64,000 bases of DNA from Streptomyces sp. NBC_01267. GTDB taxonomy: Bacteria > Actinomycetota > Actinomycetes > Streptomycetales > Streptomycetaceae. The stretch spans positions 7,609,001 to 7,673,000 of the forward strand of contig NZ_CP108455.1 in the NCBI RefSeq assembly GCF_036241575.1, read 5' to 3'. A model generated the notes under the pieces. It did no database searches. It was not told the DNA's origin and worked only from the letters and a program-made list of their open reading frames with translations. The position numbers and the translations under genes were made by a program. Positions 18,838-26,958 of this stretch are shown one piece after another (the stretch's first letter is position 1; every line of letters begins with the position of its first letter).

Positions 18838-21800
18838 TCAGCCGAGGCCGACGGCGAACACATGCAGCTCCGGGTTCTTCGGCAGGGTCACGCTCTTGAT
18901 GTGCTTCCCCCCGGGCACCTGGAAGGGCGTGGTGGCGAAGACGCTCACCGCACCACCGGTACCACCCGACTGGTTCCGCTGGGCGGCCCGCGCCACCAGG
19001 GTGTTCCCGAGGACCGGGTCCGTGCCGCCGCCCGGCAGGGACCAGTCACCGAACGACAGATCTGCCTTTCCGGTCGTGCCGTCCGTGAAGGTCACCGTCG
19101 CGCTGTCCTGGTGATCCCCGTTGGTGGCCGACCCCACGAACAACAACCGCCGGGCGTCCTCGGCGTCCAGAGCCAGCGTCTGGCCGCCCGCGACCAGATT
19201 GTCGGGACGCCCCTGCGGGGCCGCGGGCCATACGAACGACGTGCCCGACGCCTCCACCCGCGCTCCTCCCTTCAGGCCGGCCGCGGCCAGAGCCTGCCGG
19301 GAGTAGGTGTTCCCGGCACGGTCGTAGTCGCCCTGCCCGTGGTCGGCGTCGTCGGACAGGCCCGTGTTGTCGTAGGCGGCGGCCAGGCTGCCGTGCGCGG
19401 CGACCAGAACGATCGCGGAGAGCCGCACGGAGTCGCCCGGCGCGGCTCCGCTCACGGTGAGCGGGACCTCGTAGTAGCCGTCGGCCGTTCCGGAACCGGC
19501 CTCGACCGTCAGCTCGACGCTTCCCGAACCGGTCGCGGCGTCGAGCGCGAGCCGCTTCCTGCCCGCGGACACGGACAGCCCCTTCGGCGCGGTCGCCTTC
19601 ACCGTCAGGTCGCGGTCCCGCCCGGCGAGCCGCTGCGCGTCGACCGTGACCTTCACCCCGGCACCGCCCGGTGCGGCGGTGACCTGGTTGGGCGTCGCAT
19701 TCGCCAGGAAGGAACGCTCACCCGTGCGGTACGACGGCGGAGCCGCCGCGGGAGAGGTCGCCCAGCGCGTGTCGGGGCTGTCGGACAGGGCGAAGTCCAG
19801 CTGCCCGCCCTTCGTGACCGCGGACTTCGGCAGGTAGGTGCGCTCGTAGGAGCGGCCGTCGAGCTTCAGCTCGTGGACGTACGGAGTGCCCGTCGAAGCC
19901 TTCGGGGCCCGGATGTCCAGGTCGTGGCCCTTGCCCGGCAGGTCGAGCACGGCGCGCTCGAACAGCGGGCTGTGCACGGCCAGATCGGATGTGCCGGGGG
20001 TCGAGGGATAGACACCGAGGGCGGCCCAGACGTACCAGGAGGACTGGGCACCCAGATCGTCGTTGCCGGGCTCGCCGTCCGGGGTGGGACTGAAGAGCGT
20101 GGTGGCGACGTCCCGTACCGCCTTCTGCGTCTTCCACGGCTGACCGAGGTAGTCGTACACCCACGGCACCCCGAAGTCGATCTCGTTACCGGCCCACATG
20201 TAGGGCTCGTTGGGACCGGCGTTGAGCTGGCCGAAGAAGGTGTCGAGCCGCTGGGACGCGGCGGCACGGCCGCCCATGGCGGTGATCAGCCCCGCGGTGT
20301 TCTGCGGGACCAGCCAGTTGTACTGGGCGGCGTTGCCCTCGTCGAAGCCGTCCTGGCCGAACTTGCCCTCCGGCGGCGGCTGGAACCCCGGACCGTCGGG
20401 GAAGCGGCCGTCCTCACCGCGCGGCTGGAGATAGTCCGTGGCCGGATTGAGGATGTTCTGCCAGTTCTGGCTGCGGAGCGTGAAGGTACGTGCGGTGCTG
20501 TGGTCCCCGGCGGCGGTCGCGAGCCGGGCGATGGCGAAGTCGTCGATCGCCCACTCCAGCGTGACCGAGGCGCCGACGCGCTGGTGGTCACCGCGTGAGG
20601 CGTCGTTGTTGGGCGCGTAGCCGCGCTCGACGTAGTTGGCGATGTCGGGCCGCTCCTTGTACGCGCCCGGCGTGGAGTCAACCGTGGTGGCGCCCTTGAC
20701 CAGGTACTTCAGGGCGGTCTTGAGGTCGAAGTCCCGGGCGCCGTAGGCGTACAGGTTGGCGATGAGAGCGACGGAGTTGTCGCCGGTCATCTGCCCCGTG
20801 TACCCGTTGGCGAAAGGCCAGCGAGGCCACCACCCGCCCTGCACCGCGTCGTTGACCAGCGACTGGGCCATGTCGCTCGCCTCCTTCGGCCACAGCATGG
20901 CCTGCAGCGGCGCGAGCGAGCGGTAGGTGTCCCAGTCCGAGAAGTTGGCGTACTGCGTACGCCCCTCGGGCAGTGTGCGGACCTTGTTGTCGAACCCGAT
21001 GTAGCGCCCGTCCGTGTCGTTGAACGTGTTCGGATGCATCAGCGAGTGGTACAGCGCGGTGTAGAACGTCTTCAGCTGGTCGGTGTCCCTGCCCGCGACC
21101 CGGGCCTTGCGCAGCGCCGCCGTCCACTGGTCCCGGGTCTGCTGGTGCAGCTTGTCGAGGCTCCAACCCGGCACCTCGGAGGCCATGTTGGCCCTGGCTC
21201 CGTCCACGGAGACGTACGACATGGCGATCTTGGCGCGCACGGTGCGCGTCCCGGCGGTGTCGAACGTCAGATACGCGCCTGCCTTGGGCGCGTCCACCGC
21301 GTCGCTGCCCTTCGACACGGACTTGCCGTCCCAGGTGCCGTGTGCGGTGAAGGGGCGGTCGAAGGTGATCGCGTAGTGAACCGTGTACTCGTTCCCCTTG
21401 CCGCAGAAGTTCCCCGTGGTCGCGGACCCGGTGACCTGCCGGTCGCCTACCACGTGCATATCGGCGTGCTTGTCCCCCGCGAGGCTGGCGCCGCCCTTGA
21501 CCAGGACCTGTGCCGCGTCCCCGCCCTCGGGAAAGGTGAACGCGGCCAGCCCGGTGCGGGTCGTGGCGGTCAGCTCGGCGCGCACCTTCGAGTCGTCGAG
21601 GGTGACCGCGTAGTAGCCGGGCTCCGCCTTCTCGCCGGTGTGCGAGAAGTGCTCGGTCCGGTCCCACGGAGCGGCACCGACATCGCCGGTCACCGGGAGG
21701 ATCGGTACGTCACCGAACGCGGTGCAGCCGACCGAGGCGTGATCGATGCTGAAGCCCCGGATGGAGTCGCTGTGGTACTGGTACCCGGCGTACGAACCGG

Positions 21801-22056
21801 CCGTGTCGGGCGAGAACTGCATCATCCCGAACGGGGCTGCGGGGCCGGGGAAGTTGTTGATCTCGCCGACGGTCGAGCCGCCGCTTCCGGTACCGATGAG
21901 CGGGTCGACGTAGTCGGACGGGTCGTCCACGAGGCGCGCACCGGCCTGCGTTCCGTGTGACAACGTTGTCAGAGCAAATGAAGCCGGTGTCGCCGTTCCG
22001 GCGAACAACAGCGCCGCGACTGCGGCGACTGCGCCACGAGTCTTCCAACGTCTCAC
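18838..22056 (-). CDS. secreted GH92 alpha-mannosidase
   Basis: 1072 residues from a GTG preceded by AGGAGG; longer in-frame starts have no such site. Signal peptide (1-33), then a GH92 module (about 50-760): YVDPLIGTGSGG with PGPAAPFGMMQFSPDT, GFSIDHASVGC, FSDWDTYRSLAPLQAML, GDNSVALIANLYAYG, GNEIDFGVPWVYDYLG and GEPGNDDLGAQSSWYVW, which includes the GNDD segment holding the calcium/base Asp residues of characterised members. A NEW3-like beta-sandwich (about 790-890) and a C-terminal carbohydrate-binding-like domain follow. GH92 enzymes are calcium-dependent exo-alpha-mannosidases acting on N-glycans or mannans. It is transcribed alone. Confidence 0.92.
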   Translation of the reverse strand: MRRWKTRGAVAAVAALLFAGTATPASFALTTLSHGTQAGARLVDDPSDYVDPLIGTGSGGSTVGEINNFPGPAAPFGMMQFSPDTAGSYAGYQYHSDSIRGFSIDHASVGCTAFGDVPILPVTGDVGAAPWDRTEHFSHTGEKAEPGYYAVTLDDSKVRAELTATTRTGLAAFTFPEGGDAAQVLVKGGASLAGDKHADMHVVGDRQVTGSATTGNFCGKGNEYTVHYAITFDRPFTAHGTWDGKSVSKGSDAVDAPKAGAYLTFDTAGTRTVRAKIAMSYVSVDGARANMASEVPGWSLDKLHQQTRDQWTAALRKARVAGRDTDQLKTFYTALYHSLMHPNTFNDTDGRYIGFDNKVRTLPEGRTQYANFSDWDTYRSLAPLQAMLWPKEASDMAQSLVNDAVQGGWWPRWPFANGYTGQMTGDNSVALIANLYAYGARDFDLKTALKYLVKGATTVDSTPGAYKERPDIANYVERGYAPNNDASRGDHQRVGASVTLEWAIDDFAIARLATAAGDHSTARTFTLRSQNWQNILNPATDYLQPRGEDGRFPDGPGFQPPPEGKFGQDGFDEGNAAQYNWLVPQNTAGLITAMGGRAAASQRLDTFFGQLNAGPNEPYMWAGNEIDFGVPWVYDYLGQPWKTQKAVRDVATTLFSPTPDGEPGNDDLGAQSSWYVWAALGVYPSTPGTSDLAVHSPLFERAVLDLPGKGHDLDIRAPKASTGTPYVHELKLDGRSYERTYLPKSAVTKGGQLDFALSDSPDTRWATSPAAAPPSYRTGERSFLANATPNQVTAAPGGAGVKVTVDAQRLAGRDRDLTVKATAPKGLSVSAGRKRLALDAATGSGSVELTVEAGSGTADGYYEVPLTVSGAAPGDSVRLSAIVLVAAHGSLAAAYDNTGLSDDADHGQGDYDRAGNTYSRQALAAAGLKGGARVEASGTSFVWPAAPQGRPDNLVAGGQTLALDAEDARRLLFVGSATNGDHQDSATVTFTDGTTGKADLSFGDWSLPGGGTDPVLGNTLVARAAQRNQSGGTGGAVSVFATTPFQVPGGKHIKSVTLPKNPELHVFAVGLG

Positions 22057-22301
22057 GTGTGCCTCCTGCTGAGGGTCGAGGGTCGAGCCCACCACACACT
22101 CAGGTACCGGCCCCGCCCGGTCAAGAGGGCGTACGGAGAAACAAGATCGCGCCCCGGGGTCCGGTCCGGAGGTTCTGCCCGGAGCGGAAGCCGGATGGAG
22201 CGGCTCGGCCGGGGGCAGTTGAGGGAAGACCGGCCGCAGCAGCCGGCCGGTCGGGCCCTGGGGAGGACCAGGGCGGTGGCGACGGCGGAACGGGCGGGCG
22301 A

Positions 22302-22982
22302 ATGACATCGACGGCGGCTTACGACGAGATCGCGGACTGGTACGAACAGGAGTTTCTCGGCGGCCGGGACGCCGAGAACTCCGACGGCAATCCCCGCGCC
22401 CTCGGCGGATTGCTCGGTCAGCTCCTCGGCGCGGGAACCGGGACCTGCCTGGAGATCGGCTGCGGTACCGGCATCCACGCCGACCGGGTGCGCCGCCTCG
22501 GCCGCACGCCGGTCGGTGTGGACATATCCGGCGGGATGCTGCGGCACGCCCGTGACCGTATGGCGGTCGTGCGGGGCGACGCCGCGTGTCTCCCCGTCCG
22601 CGACGCCTCCGTTCCGGCGGTCCTCGCGGTCATGGTGCACACGGACATGCCCAGTTATCCGGACGTGCTCCGCGAGGCTGCCAGAGTGCTGCGCCCCGGC
22701 GGCGTGTTCGTGCACATCGGCGTTCACCCGTGCTTCTGCGGAGGGTTCGTCGACCGCGGTGACCCCGACGCCGTGGTGGTCCGGCCCGGCTATCTCGACG
22801 GGCGGCGGACGAAGGAGTCCTGGACGGACCGTGGGATACGGGACAAGGTCGGGGCCGGACACCTTTCGCTGCCCGGTCTGCTGAACGCGTTCCTGGACGC
22901 CGGGCTGATACTCGAAGGCTTCGCCGAGCACGGCGCTCCCACTCCCGTGGTCATGGGCGTCACGGCACGCAAACCGGAATGA
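22302..22982 (+). CDS. SAM-dependent class I methyltransferase
   Basis: 226 residues. The start ATG was chosen because homology-like sequence begins there (TAAYDEIADWYEQEF). The SAM-binding motif I is LEIGCGTGIHADRV (about 47-60), followed by motif II GVDISGGMLRHAR, and a post-motif segment VLREAARVLRPGGVFVHIG. This is the Methyltransf_11 (UbiE/BioC-like) fold. The substrate is unknown. It is convergent with a type III polyketide synthase gene (47 bp apart) and divergent from GH92. Confidence 0.88.
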   Translation: MTSTAAYDEIADWYEQEFLGGRDAENSDGNPRALGGLLGQLLGAGTGTCLEIGCGTGIHADRVRRLGRTPVGVDISGGMLRHARDRMAVVRGDAACLPVRDASVPAVLAVMVHTDMPSYPDVLREAARVLRPGGVFVHIGVHPCFCGGFVDRGDPDAVVVRPGYLDGRRTKESWTDRGIRDKVGAGHLSLPGLLNAFLDAGLILEGFAEHGAPTPVVMGVTARKPE

Positions 22983-23029
22983 CCCGCGACGGCGTCCGGG
23001 GCGGCGCACGCTCCGGGCGGGGGCGTGTG

Positions 23030-24100
23030 TCAGCTGGGGTCCGGCCCCGCCCAGGAGCAGCGCAGGGCGGCGGTGACGAACCCCGGGCCGAAGGCCAGAG
23101 CGACACCGGATTCACCGGCGGAGGGCGGCGTGCCGTGCAGCTTGTCCAGGATGGCCAGCACGCTGACGCCGCCCAGGCTTCCCGTCTCGGCCAGTACGGC
23201 ACGGGAATGCCGGGTGTGTTCCTCGCCGAGTCCCAGGCTCTTGGCCACATCGGTGATGATGCCGGGGCTTCCCGGGTGGATGACGGCCCAGTCGGGAACC
23301 TTGTGGTCCAGCCAGTCAAGAACGTACGGCATCGACTCCGCTGCCCCCTTCTGTCCCGCCTTGGTGCTGTCGAAGTGGAGCCCGCTGGTGTCCAGGCTTC
23401 CGCTGTAGAAGTCCTCCGTGTGGTGCAGGAGCAGTTCGAAGGTGTGCGCGGCCACCGGGTCCTCGATGCGCAGGCCGGGCTCGGGCGGCGGCTCCGTGGA
23501 GACGACGCAGGCACCGGCCGAGTCCCCGAAGAGTGCCTTGTAGATCATGCTCTGGATGTTCGTGTCGCGGTGGTTGTAGACGGAGCTGATGACTTCCGAG
23601 ACCACGACCAGGACCTTGGAACCCGGCCGGGCGGCGGCGAACTCCGCGGCACGTACCAGCGCCTGGATGCCGCCTGCGCAGGCGAGCGTGGTCATCGCGA
23701 TGCGCCGGGCCCGGACCGGGAGTCCCAGAGCATTGGCGAGTTGAACGTCGAGACCGGGTATGCCCCAGGTCGTGGAGTGCGAGGTGACGATCGCGTCGAT
23801 CTCCGACGGCTGGACGGCCGCGCGCTCCAGGGCCCCGCGCGCGGCTTCCTCGCCCATCCGGACGGCGTGCCCGAAACCTGACCGGACCCGTTCCGTGATG
23901 TCGGCGTCCCCCGCGATGGCCGGGGAATCCAGGGGGGCCACGAAATGGCGGTTGTCCACCTGGAGATTGCCGATCACCCGCTCGTACACTTTCAGCCGCG
24001 GATCGTCCGGATGATGGCGTGCGATGTCATCGATGATCGCACGCGTGTCCACCCTGAATCGAGGCAGGGCGATCGCAGGACGGCTGACGTAGACGGGCAT
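23030..24100 (-). CDS. type III polyketide synthase (chalcone-synthase family)
   Basis: 356 residues from the ATG at 24100 (GGGAG ribosome site); a longer frame exists. The thiolase fold is clear: VDNRHFVAPLD near 48-58, the nucleophile in TTLACAGG (Cys141), the catalytic His in VIHPGSPGI (His275) and the terminal AFGPGF loop. In the usual Cys-His-Asn triad the Asn sits in a YGN(M/L) motif; here the aligned segment is ETGSLGG, with Ser308 in place of Asn. Such enzymes condense an acyl-CoA starter with malonyl-CoA units to form pyrones, resorcinols or naphthalenes. The product cannot be deduced. No tailoring enzyme is obviously co-transcribed; a methyltransferase is convergent. Confidence 0.85.
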   Translation of the reverse strand: MPVYVSRPAIALPRFRVDTRAIIDDIARHHPDDPRLKVYERVIGNLQVDNRHFVAPLDSPAIAGDADITERVRSGFGHAVRMGEEAARGALERAAVQPSEIDAIVTSHSTTWGIPGLDVQLANALGLPVRARRIAMTTLACAGGIQALVRAAEFAAARPGSKVLVVVSEVISSVYNHRDTNIQSMIYKALFGDSAGACVVSTEPPPEPGLRIEDPVAAHTFELLLHHTEDFYSGSLDTSGLHFDSTKAGQKGAAESMPYVLDWLDHKVPDWAVIHPGSPGIITDVAKSLGLGEEHTRHSRAVLAETGSLGGVSVLAILDKLHGTPPSAGESGVALAFGPGFVTAALRCSWAGPDPS

Positions 24101-24229
24101 TGGGCAGCTCCCACACATGTATTCGAGATTCCGTGCCAACAACGTACGTCAGTACGACCGTTCGTTCATGGGAGTTGCTGCGGCCGGTCGTGCTTCCGGC
24201 TACGCCCGAAGGGGAACCGTCTGCCGTGG

Positions 24230-25171
24230 TCAGGCCCGGGATGCGCTTCCTTCGCGGTCGGTCCCGCCGTCGTGAATCACCTGCTGGTCCGTCAATTCTC
24301 CTTTCCAGAAAGGCGATCGGGCATAGGCGGACCGGTCGGCCCGTAGATCGGGGTCTCTGCGGTGTTCGCTCGGCGGGCCCGGCCGAAAGGCCAGCAGAAT
24401 GAGCCTGGCCCCCGTCGAACTCACCGGTTCCGCCGCGCAGACACTCACCATGCCCTCGCCCAACTGGGGATGACGCAAGGGGCGTTGCGCCCCATCGGGG
24501 AACGGCAGGGCCAGAAATGGGATGTCCGCGTAGAGAGGGCCGGCCACCGGGTCGCGCTGCACGTACTCCTCGATCCGGGCGAGATCCTTGTTGTCCGGCC
24601 TCTCCTGGGCGGCCCGGCGCAACTGGCCCAGCACGAAGGGCGCCCAGCTGCGTTCCCAGTCCAGCAGCAGGGTATGGCGCTCCGGATGCGCGGCCATGAA
24701 CAGCAGGGCGTTCTCCGGCGGGACGGCCCCGGGGAAGAGATCCCGGTACTCCTGATTGCACGTGATGAGATTCCAGGCCGAGTCGACCAGGTAGGCGATC
24801 ACCCCGTGAATCAGCTCCACGGCCCCCCAGGCTCCGGGGACCTCCATTCCGGAGGTGTTGTGCAGGGGCGCGGGCACTTCACGGCGCGTCAGCCAGTACA
24901 GCGCCGTCCATTCCTGCTCCGTCATCCTCAACAGCCTTGCCAGACTCGCGAGATAGGCCGGATTGGGCCGGTGCTCGGGTCCGTTGATCAGTCGTCCGTA
25001 GGTGCCCCGGGCCCGCTGGGTCAGGGTGTCGATCTGTTCCTGGCTGAGCCCGTTCACCGGGCGGCCCGCTCCGCTGCGCTCGGCGTATCCCACCGTCTCG
25101 GGCGCGATGGCGGCCCGACGGCTCTCCAGCAAGGATCTCAACGCAGCCGCATCTTGGGCGGAGAGCGTCAC
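24230..25171 (-). CDS. XRE-type regulator with MmyB-like ligand-binding domain
   Basis: 313 residues from a GTG just after GGGGG; a TTG at 25210 is the other choice. An N-terminal helix-turn-helix region (about 35-100, GLSQEQIDTLTQRARGTYGRLINGP and LASLARLLRMTEQEWTALYW) precedes the MmyB PAS-like ligand-binding domain (about 110-270: SAWNLITCNQEYRDLFPG, NALLFMAAHPERHTLLLDWE, HPQLGEGMVSVCAAEPVSSTGARLILLAF). In Streptomyces these regulators usually lie divergent to, and control, an SDR gene, as here. The domain is reported to bind fatty acids in some members. Confidence 0.88.
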   Translation of the reverse strand: MTLSAQDAAALRSLLESRRAAIAPETVGYAERSGAGRPVNGLSQEQIDTLTQRARGTYGRLINGPEHRPNPAYLASLARLLRMTEQEWTALYWLTRREVPAPLHNTSGMEVPGAWGAVELIHGVIAYLVDSAWNLITCNQEYRDLFPGAVPPENALLFMAAHPERHTLLLDWERSWAPFVLGQLRRAAQERPDNKDLARIEEYVQRDPVAGPLYADIPFLALPFPDGAQRPLRHPQLGEGMVSVCAAEPVSSTGARLILLAFRPGPPSEHRRDPDLRADRSAYARSPFWKGELTDQQVIHDGGTDREGSASRA

Positions 25172-25220
25172 ATTTCCCCCGTAACTGCCCGCTGAGTAGC
25201 GGGCCTGCAATTATCAGCAG

Positions 25221-25239
25221 GTCTTTTGCGTGGAAAGAC
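25221..25239. promoter_or_regulatory. candidate operator in the MmyB-SDR intergenic region
   Basis: GTCTTT and AAAGAC form a perfect inverted repeat around a 7-bp spacer (25221-25226, 25234-25239). A second short one, GCAGA-GTG-TCTGC, lies nearer the SDR start. Either could bind the MmyB-type regulator. Confidence 0.35.
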
Positions 25240-25323
25240 TAGGCGACGGCCGCAAGACTCTGCCGTGTCGTAGGTGAACAGTGCAGAGTGTCTGCTGCAG
25301 TCGCGAAAGGTAGGAGACTTGCA

Positions 25324-26019
25324 ATGCCATCCCACCGGTCCGTGCTCATCGTTGATGGTCACAGCGAGGTAAGCCTGGGGATCACGAAGGCGCTGCAAGA
25401 GTGCGGTGACAGGGTCGCCGTGACGTACTCCGGCCCGGATGCGCCCGTGGGCCCCGATCTGTCCGTGCCGTGCGACGTGACGGACGAATCCCAGATCGAC
25501 GGCGCGCTGGCACTTGTCGAACAGTGTCACGGCCCGGTCGACATCATTATCGCGTCCATCGACCTGTCCTGCGATCTGATGCTCAGGGATGACCGGTTCG
25601 TCTCGGTCGCCGACAACGGGATCATCGGTACCTTCCGTCTGATCCGCAGGGCCATGCCGGGCCTGCGGGCGAGTGGACAGGGGCGGATCATCTTTCTCCG
25701 CGCCTCCGGCCAGGACGGCCTTTCCGCAAGGCAGTTCGGCAGCACCTCCGAGGCGGCGCTCCGGGGCTTCGTCAGCCAGATGTCCCGGGACGAGGCACTT
25801 CACGGCATCACCTGCAATGTCGTCACCCTGAATTCGCCGCTGGGCCGTCGCGTGTCCGCACGCAGCGCCGCCCGTACGGCGTCGGCCTGGCATCCGTCCG
25901 TCGATTCCGCGCTGCTGGCAGCGGCGGCCAAGAACGTCAAGCTGCTGGCGTCGCCTGATGCCGACGGAGTTAATGGCGAATACATCGGGGTGGAAAGCCG
26001 TTTGCTCATGGTCTCCTGA
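25324..26019 (+). CDS. degenerate short-chain dehydrogenase (probable pseudoenzyme)
   Basis: 231 residues; ATG preceded by AGGAG. The overall SDR outline is kept (VLIVDGHSEVSLGITKALQECGD at the N-terminus, SGQGRIIFLRAS, EAALRGFVSQMSRDEALHGITCNVVTL), but key motifs are lost. The TGxxxGxG dinucleotide loop reads VDGHSEVSLG, the NNAG motif reads IASIDLS, and no Tyr-x-x-x-Lys is present where QFGSTSEAAL aligns. The reading frame is intact and has normal codon use, so selection has kept the protein. It may serve as a ligand-binding or partner protein rather than a reductase. It lies divergent from the MmyB-type regulator. Confidence 0.8.
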   Translation: MPSHRSVLIVDGHSEVSLGITKALQECGDRVAVTYSGPDAPVGPDLSVPCDVTDESQIDGALALVEQCHGPVDIIIASIDLSCDLMLRDDRFVSVADNGIIGTFRLIRRAMPGLRASGQGRIIFLRASGQDGLSARQFGSTSEAALRGFVSQMSRDEALHGITCNVVTLNSPLGRRVSARSAARTASAWHPSVDSALLAAAAKNVKLLASPDADGVNGEYIGVESRLLMVS

Positions 26020-26098
26020 CGTCCTGCCCAGCGCTGTGCCGACTGTTGAGCGGCATCGGCGTTCCGGCCCGGCTCTCTGCCGAGGCGCGGGCAGAAAG

Positions 26099-26141
26099 CA
26101 CAGCGGCGCCACCGTGTTCAGGTCACGGTGGCGCCGCTGTG
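26099..26141 (+). terminator. very strong hairpin terminator
   Basis: A perfect 18-bp stem (26099-26116 with 26124-26141) and a 7-nt loop lie 79 bp after the SDR stop and 45 bp before the end of the convergent gene; it can serve both. Confidence 0.85.
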
Positions 26142-26185
26142 TGAGGTGAGCGCCTGGGCGATCCGGTGTGACGGGGGGAATCGCC

Positions 26186-26512
26186 TCAGGCGCTCCGGGG
26201 GGTGGCTGTTCGTAGGGTGTCGGACGAGATGTGCTCGTGATCGTCGGGCTGCAGGTTCACAAAGATCATTCCGTAGCGGATGACACACCTGACGGGCTGT
26301 GGCGCGCCACGTGGCCGTCGCACGCACCGAAATGCCTCCAGCTCACCGTCGACAGCATTGCGGCTGACTACGACGGGCTCACCAAAGACAGTCACCATCA
26401 GCGAATCGCCGGGCTCCGGCAATGCGCTGAGCAAGTCGATGAGATGCCATCCAGACCTGTGCGCCACGGCCATCTCGCGCCGGAACCGCCGGTCATCCGG
26501 TGGGGTTGTCAT
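26186..26512 (-). CDS. Rieske-like short protein lacking the cluster ligands
   Basis: 108 residues. SGWHLIDLLSALPEPGDSLMVTVFGEPVVVSRNAVDGELEAFRC resembles the start of a Rieske domain from ring-hydroxylating oxygenases, and RYGMIFVNLQPD resembles the segment that normally comes after it. The two ligand motifs (CxH and CxxH) and some 40 residues between them are absent: C-x-H-R-G has become CVRRPRGAP. It therefore cannot bind a 2Fe-2S cluster in the usual way. The frame is intact and sits beside another degenerate redox protein, so either decay or repurposing is possible. Confidence 0.6.
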   Translation of the reverse strand: MTTPPDDRRFRREMAVAHRSGWHLIDLLSALPEPGDSLMVTVFGEPVVVSRNAVDGELEAFRCVRRPRGAPQPVRCVIRYGMIFVNLQPDDHEHISSDTLRTATPRSA

Positions 26513-26958
26513 GGCGCGACGTTATGGGCGCGGATGTGCCGTTGTCGAGATCCTCACGGTCCTGAGCAAGCAGAACGAATGTTTTGAGACACAGCTTGGG
26601 CAAAATTCGACGGTACGGACCGGGTGTTTCACGGCGGATGGACCGATATCGAAAAAGTCCTAGTGAAACCAGCTTTTCTTCACGATCGAGAACGCGCCAT
26701 GATGCCGATCAGCCGGTCGCGTCCCGTTTCTCCGGTGGCGCGTCGCCCCCGGGCGGCAGTGGTGAACCGTGAACCGCTCCGGTCCATCGGGTGCCCGTCC
26801 CGCACAGGTGATTCCTCGACCCGGTCCGAGCTGCGGAAACGCAAAATTGTCCGGTCGATCACCCAGTGTCCGTCAGAGGTCCACTCGAAAAGCACTGCTG
26901 CTCTGAATGATCGGGAGTGCTCGGAACTCCCTTGTCAACAGCAGAAAGTTGCATACAC
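26513..26958. other. 446-bp intergenic region, lower GC, no gene seen
   Basis: The part around 26540-26690 is visibly poorer in GC than its surroundings (e.g. AACGAATGTTTTGAGACAC). The region should hold the promoters of the Rieske-like gene (minus) and the phospholipase gene (plus). I see no plausible coding frame. GGTGAACCGTGAACC at 26761-26775 is a short direct repeat. Confidence 0.4.

Noticed and set aside
23030..24100. Calling the thiolase-fold gene a KAS III (FabH)
   Set aside because: The overall length, the terminal FGPG loop and the Cys and His motif contexts fit type III polyketide synthases better than FabH, which has a strict His-Asn pair that is not seen.
26761..26775. Possible PHO box upstream of the phospholipase C gene (GGTGAACCGTGAACC)
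   Set aside because: The two GTTCAC-like units (minus strand) are 7 bp apart, while PhoP direct-repeat units in Streptomyces are 11 bp; no further unit is seen.
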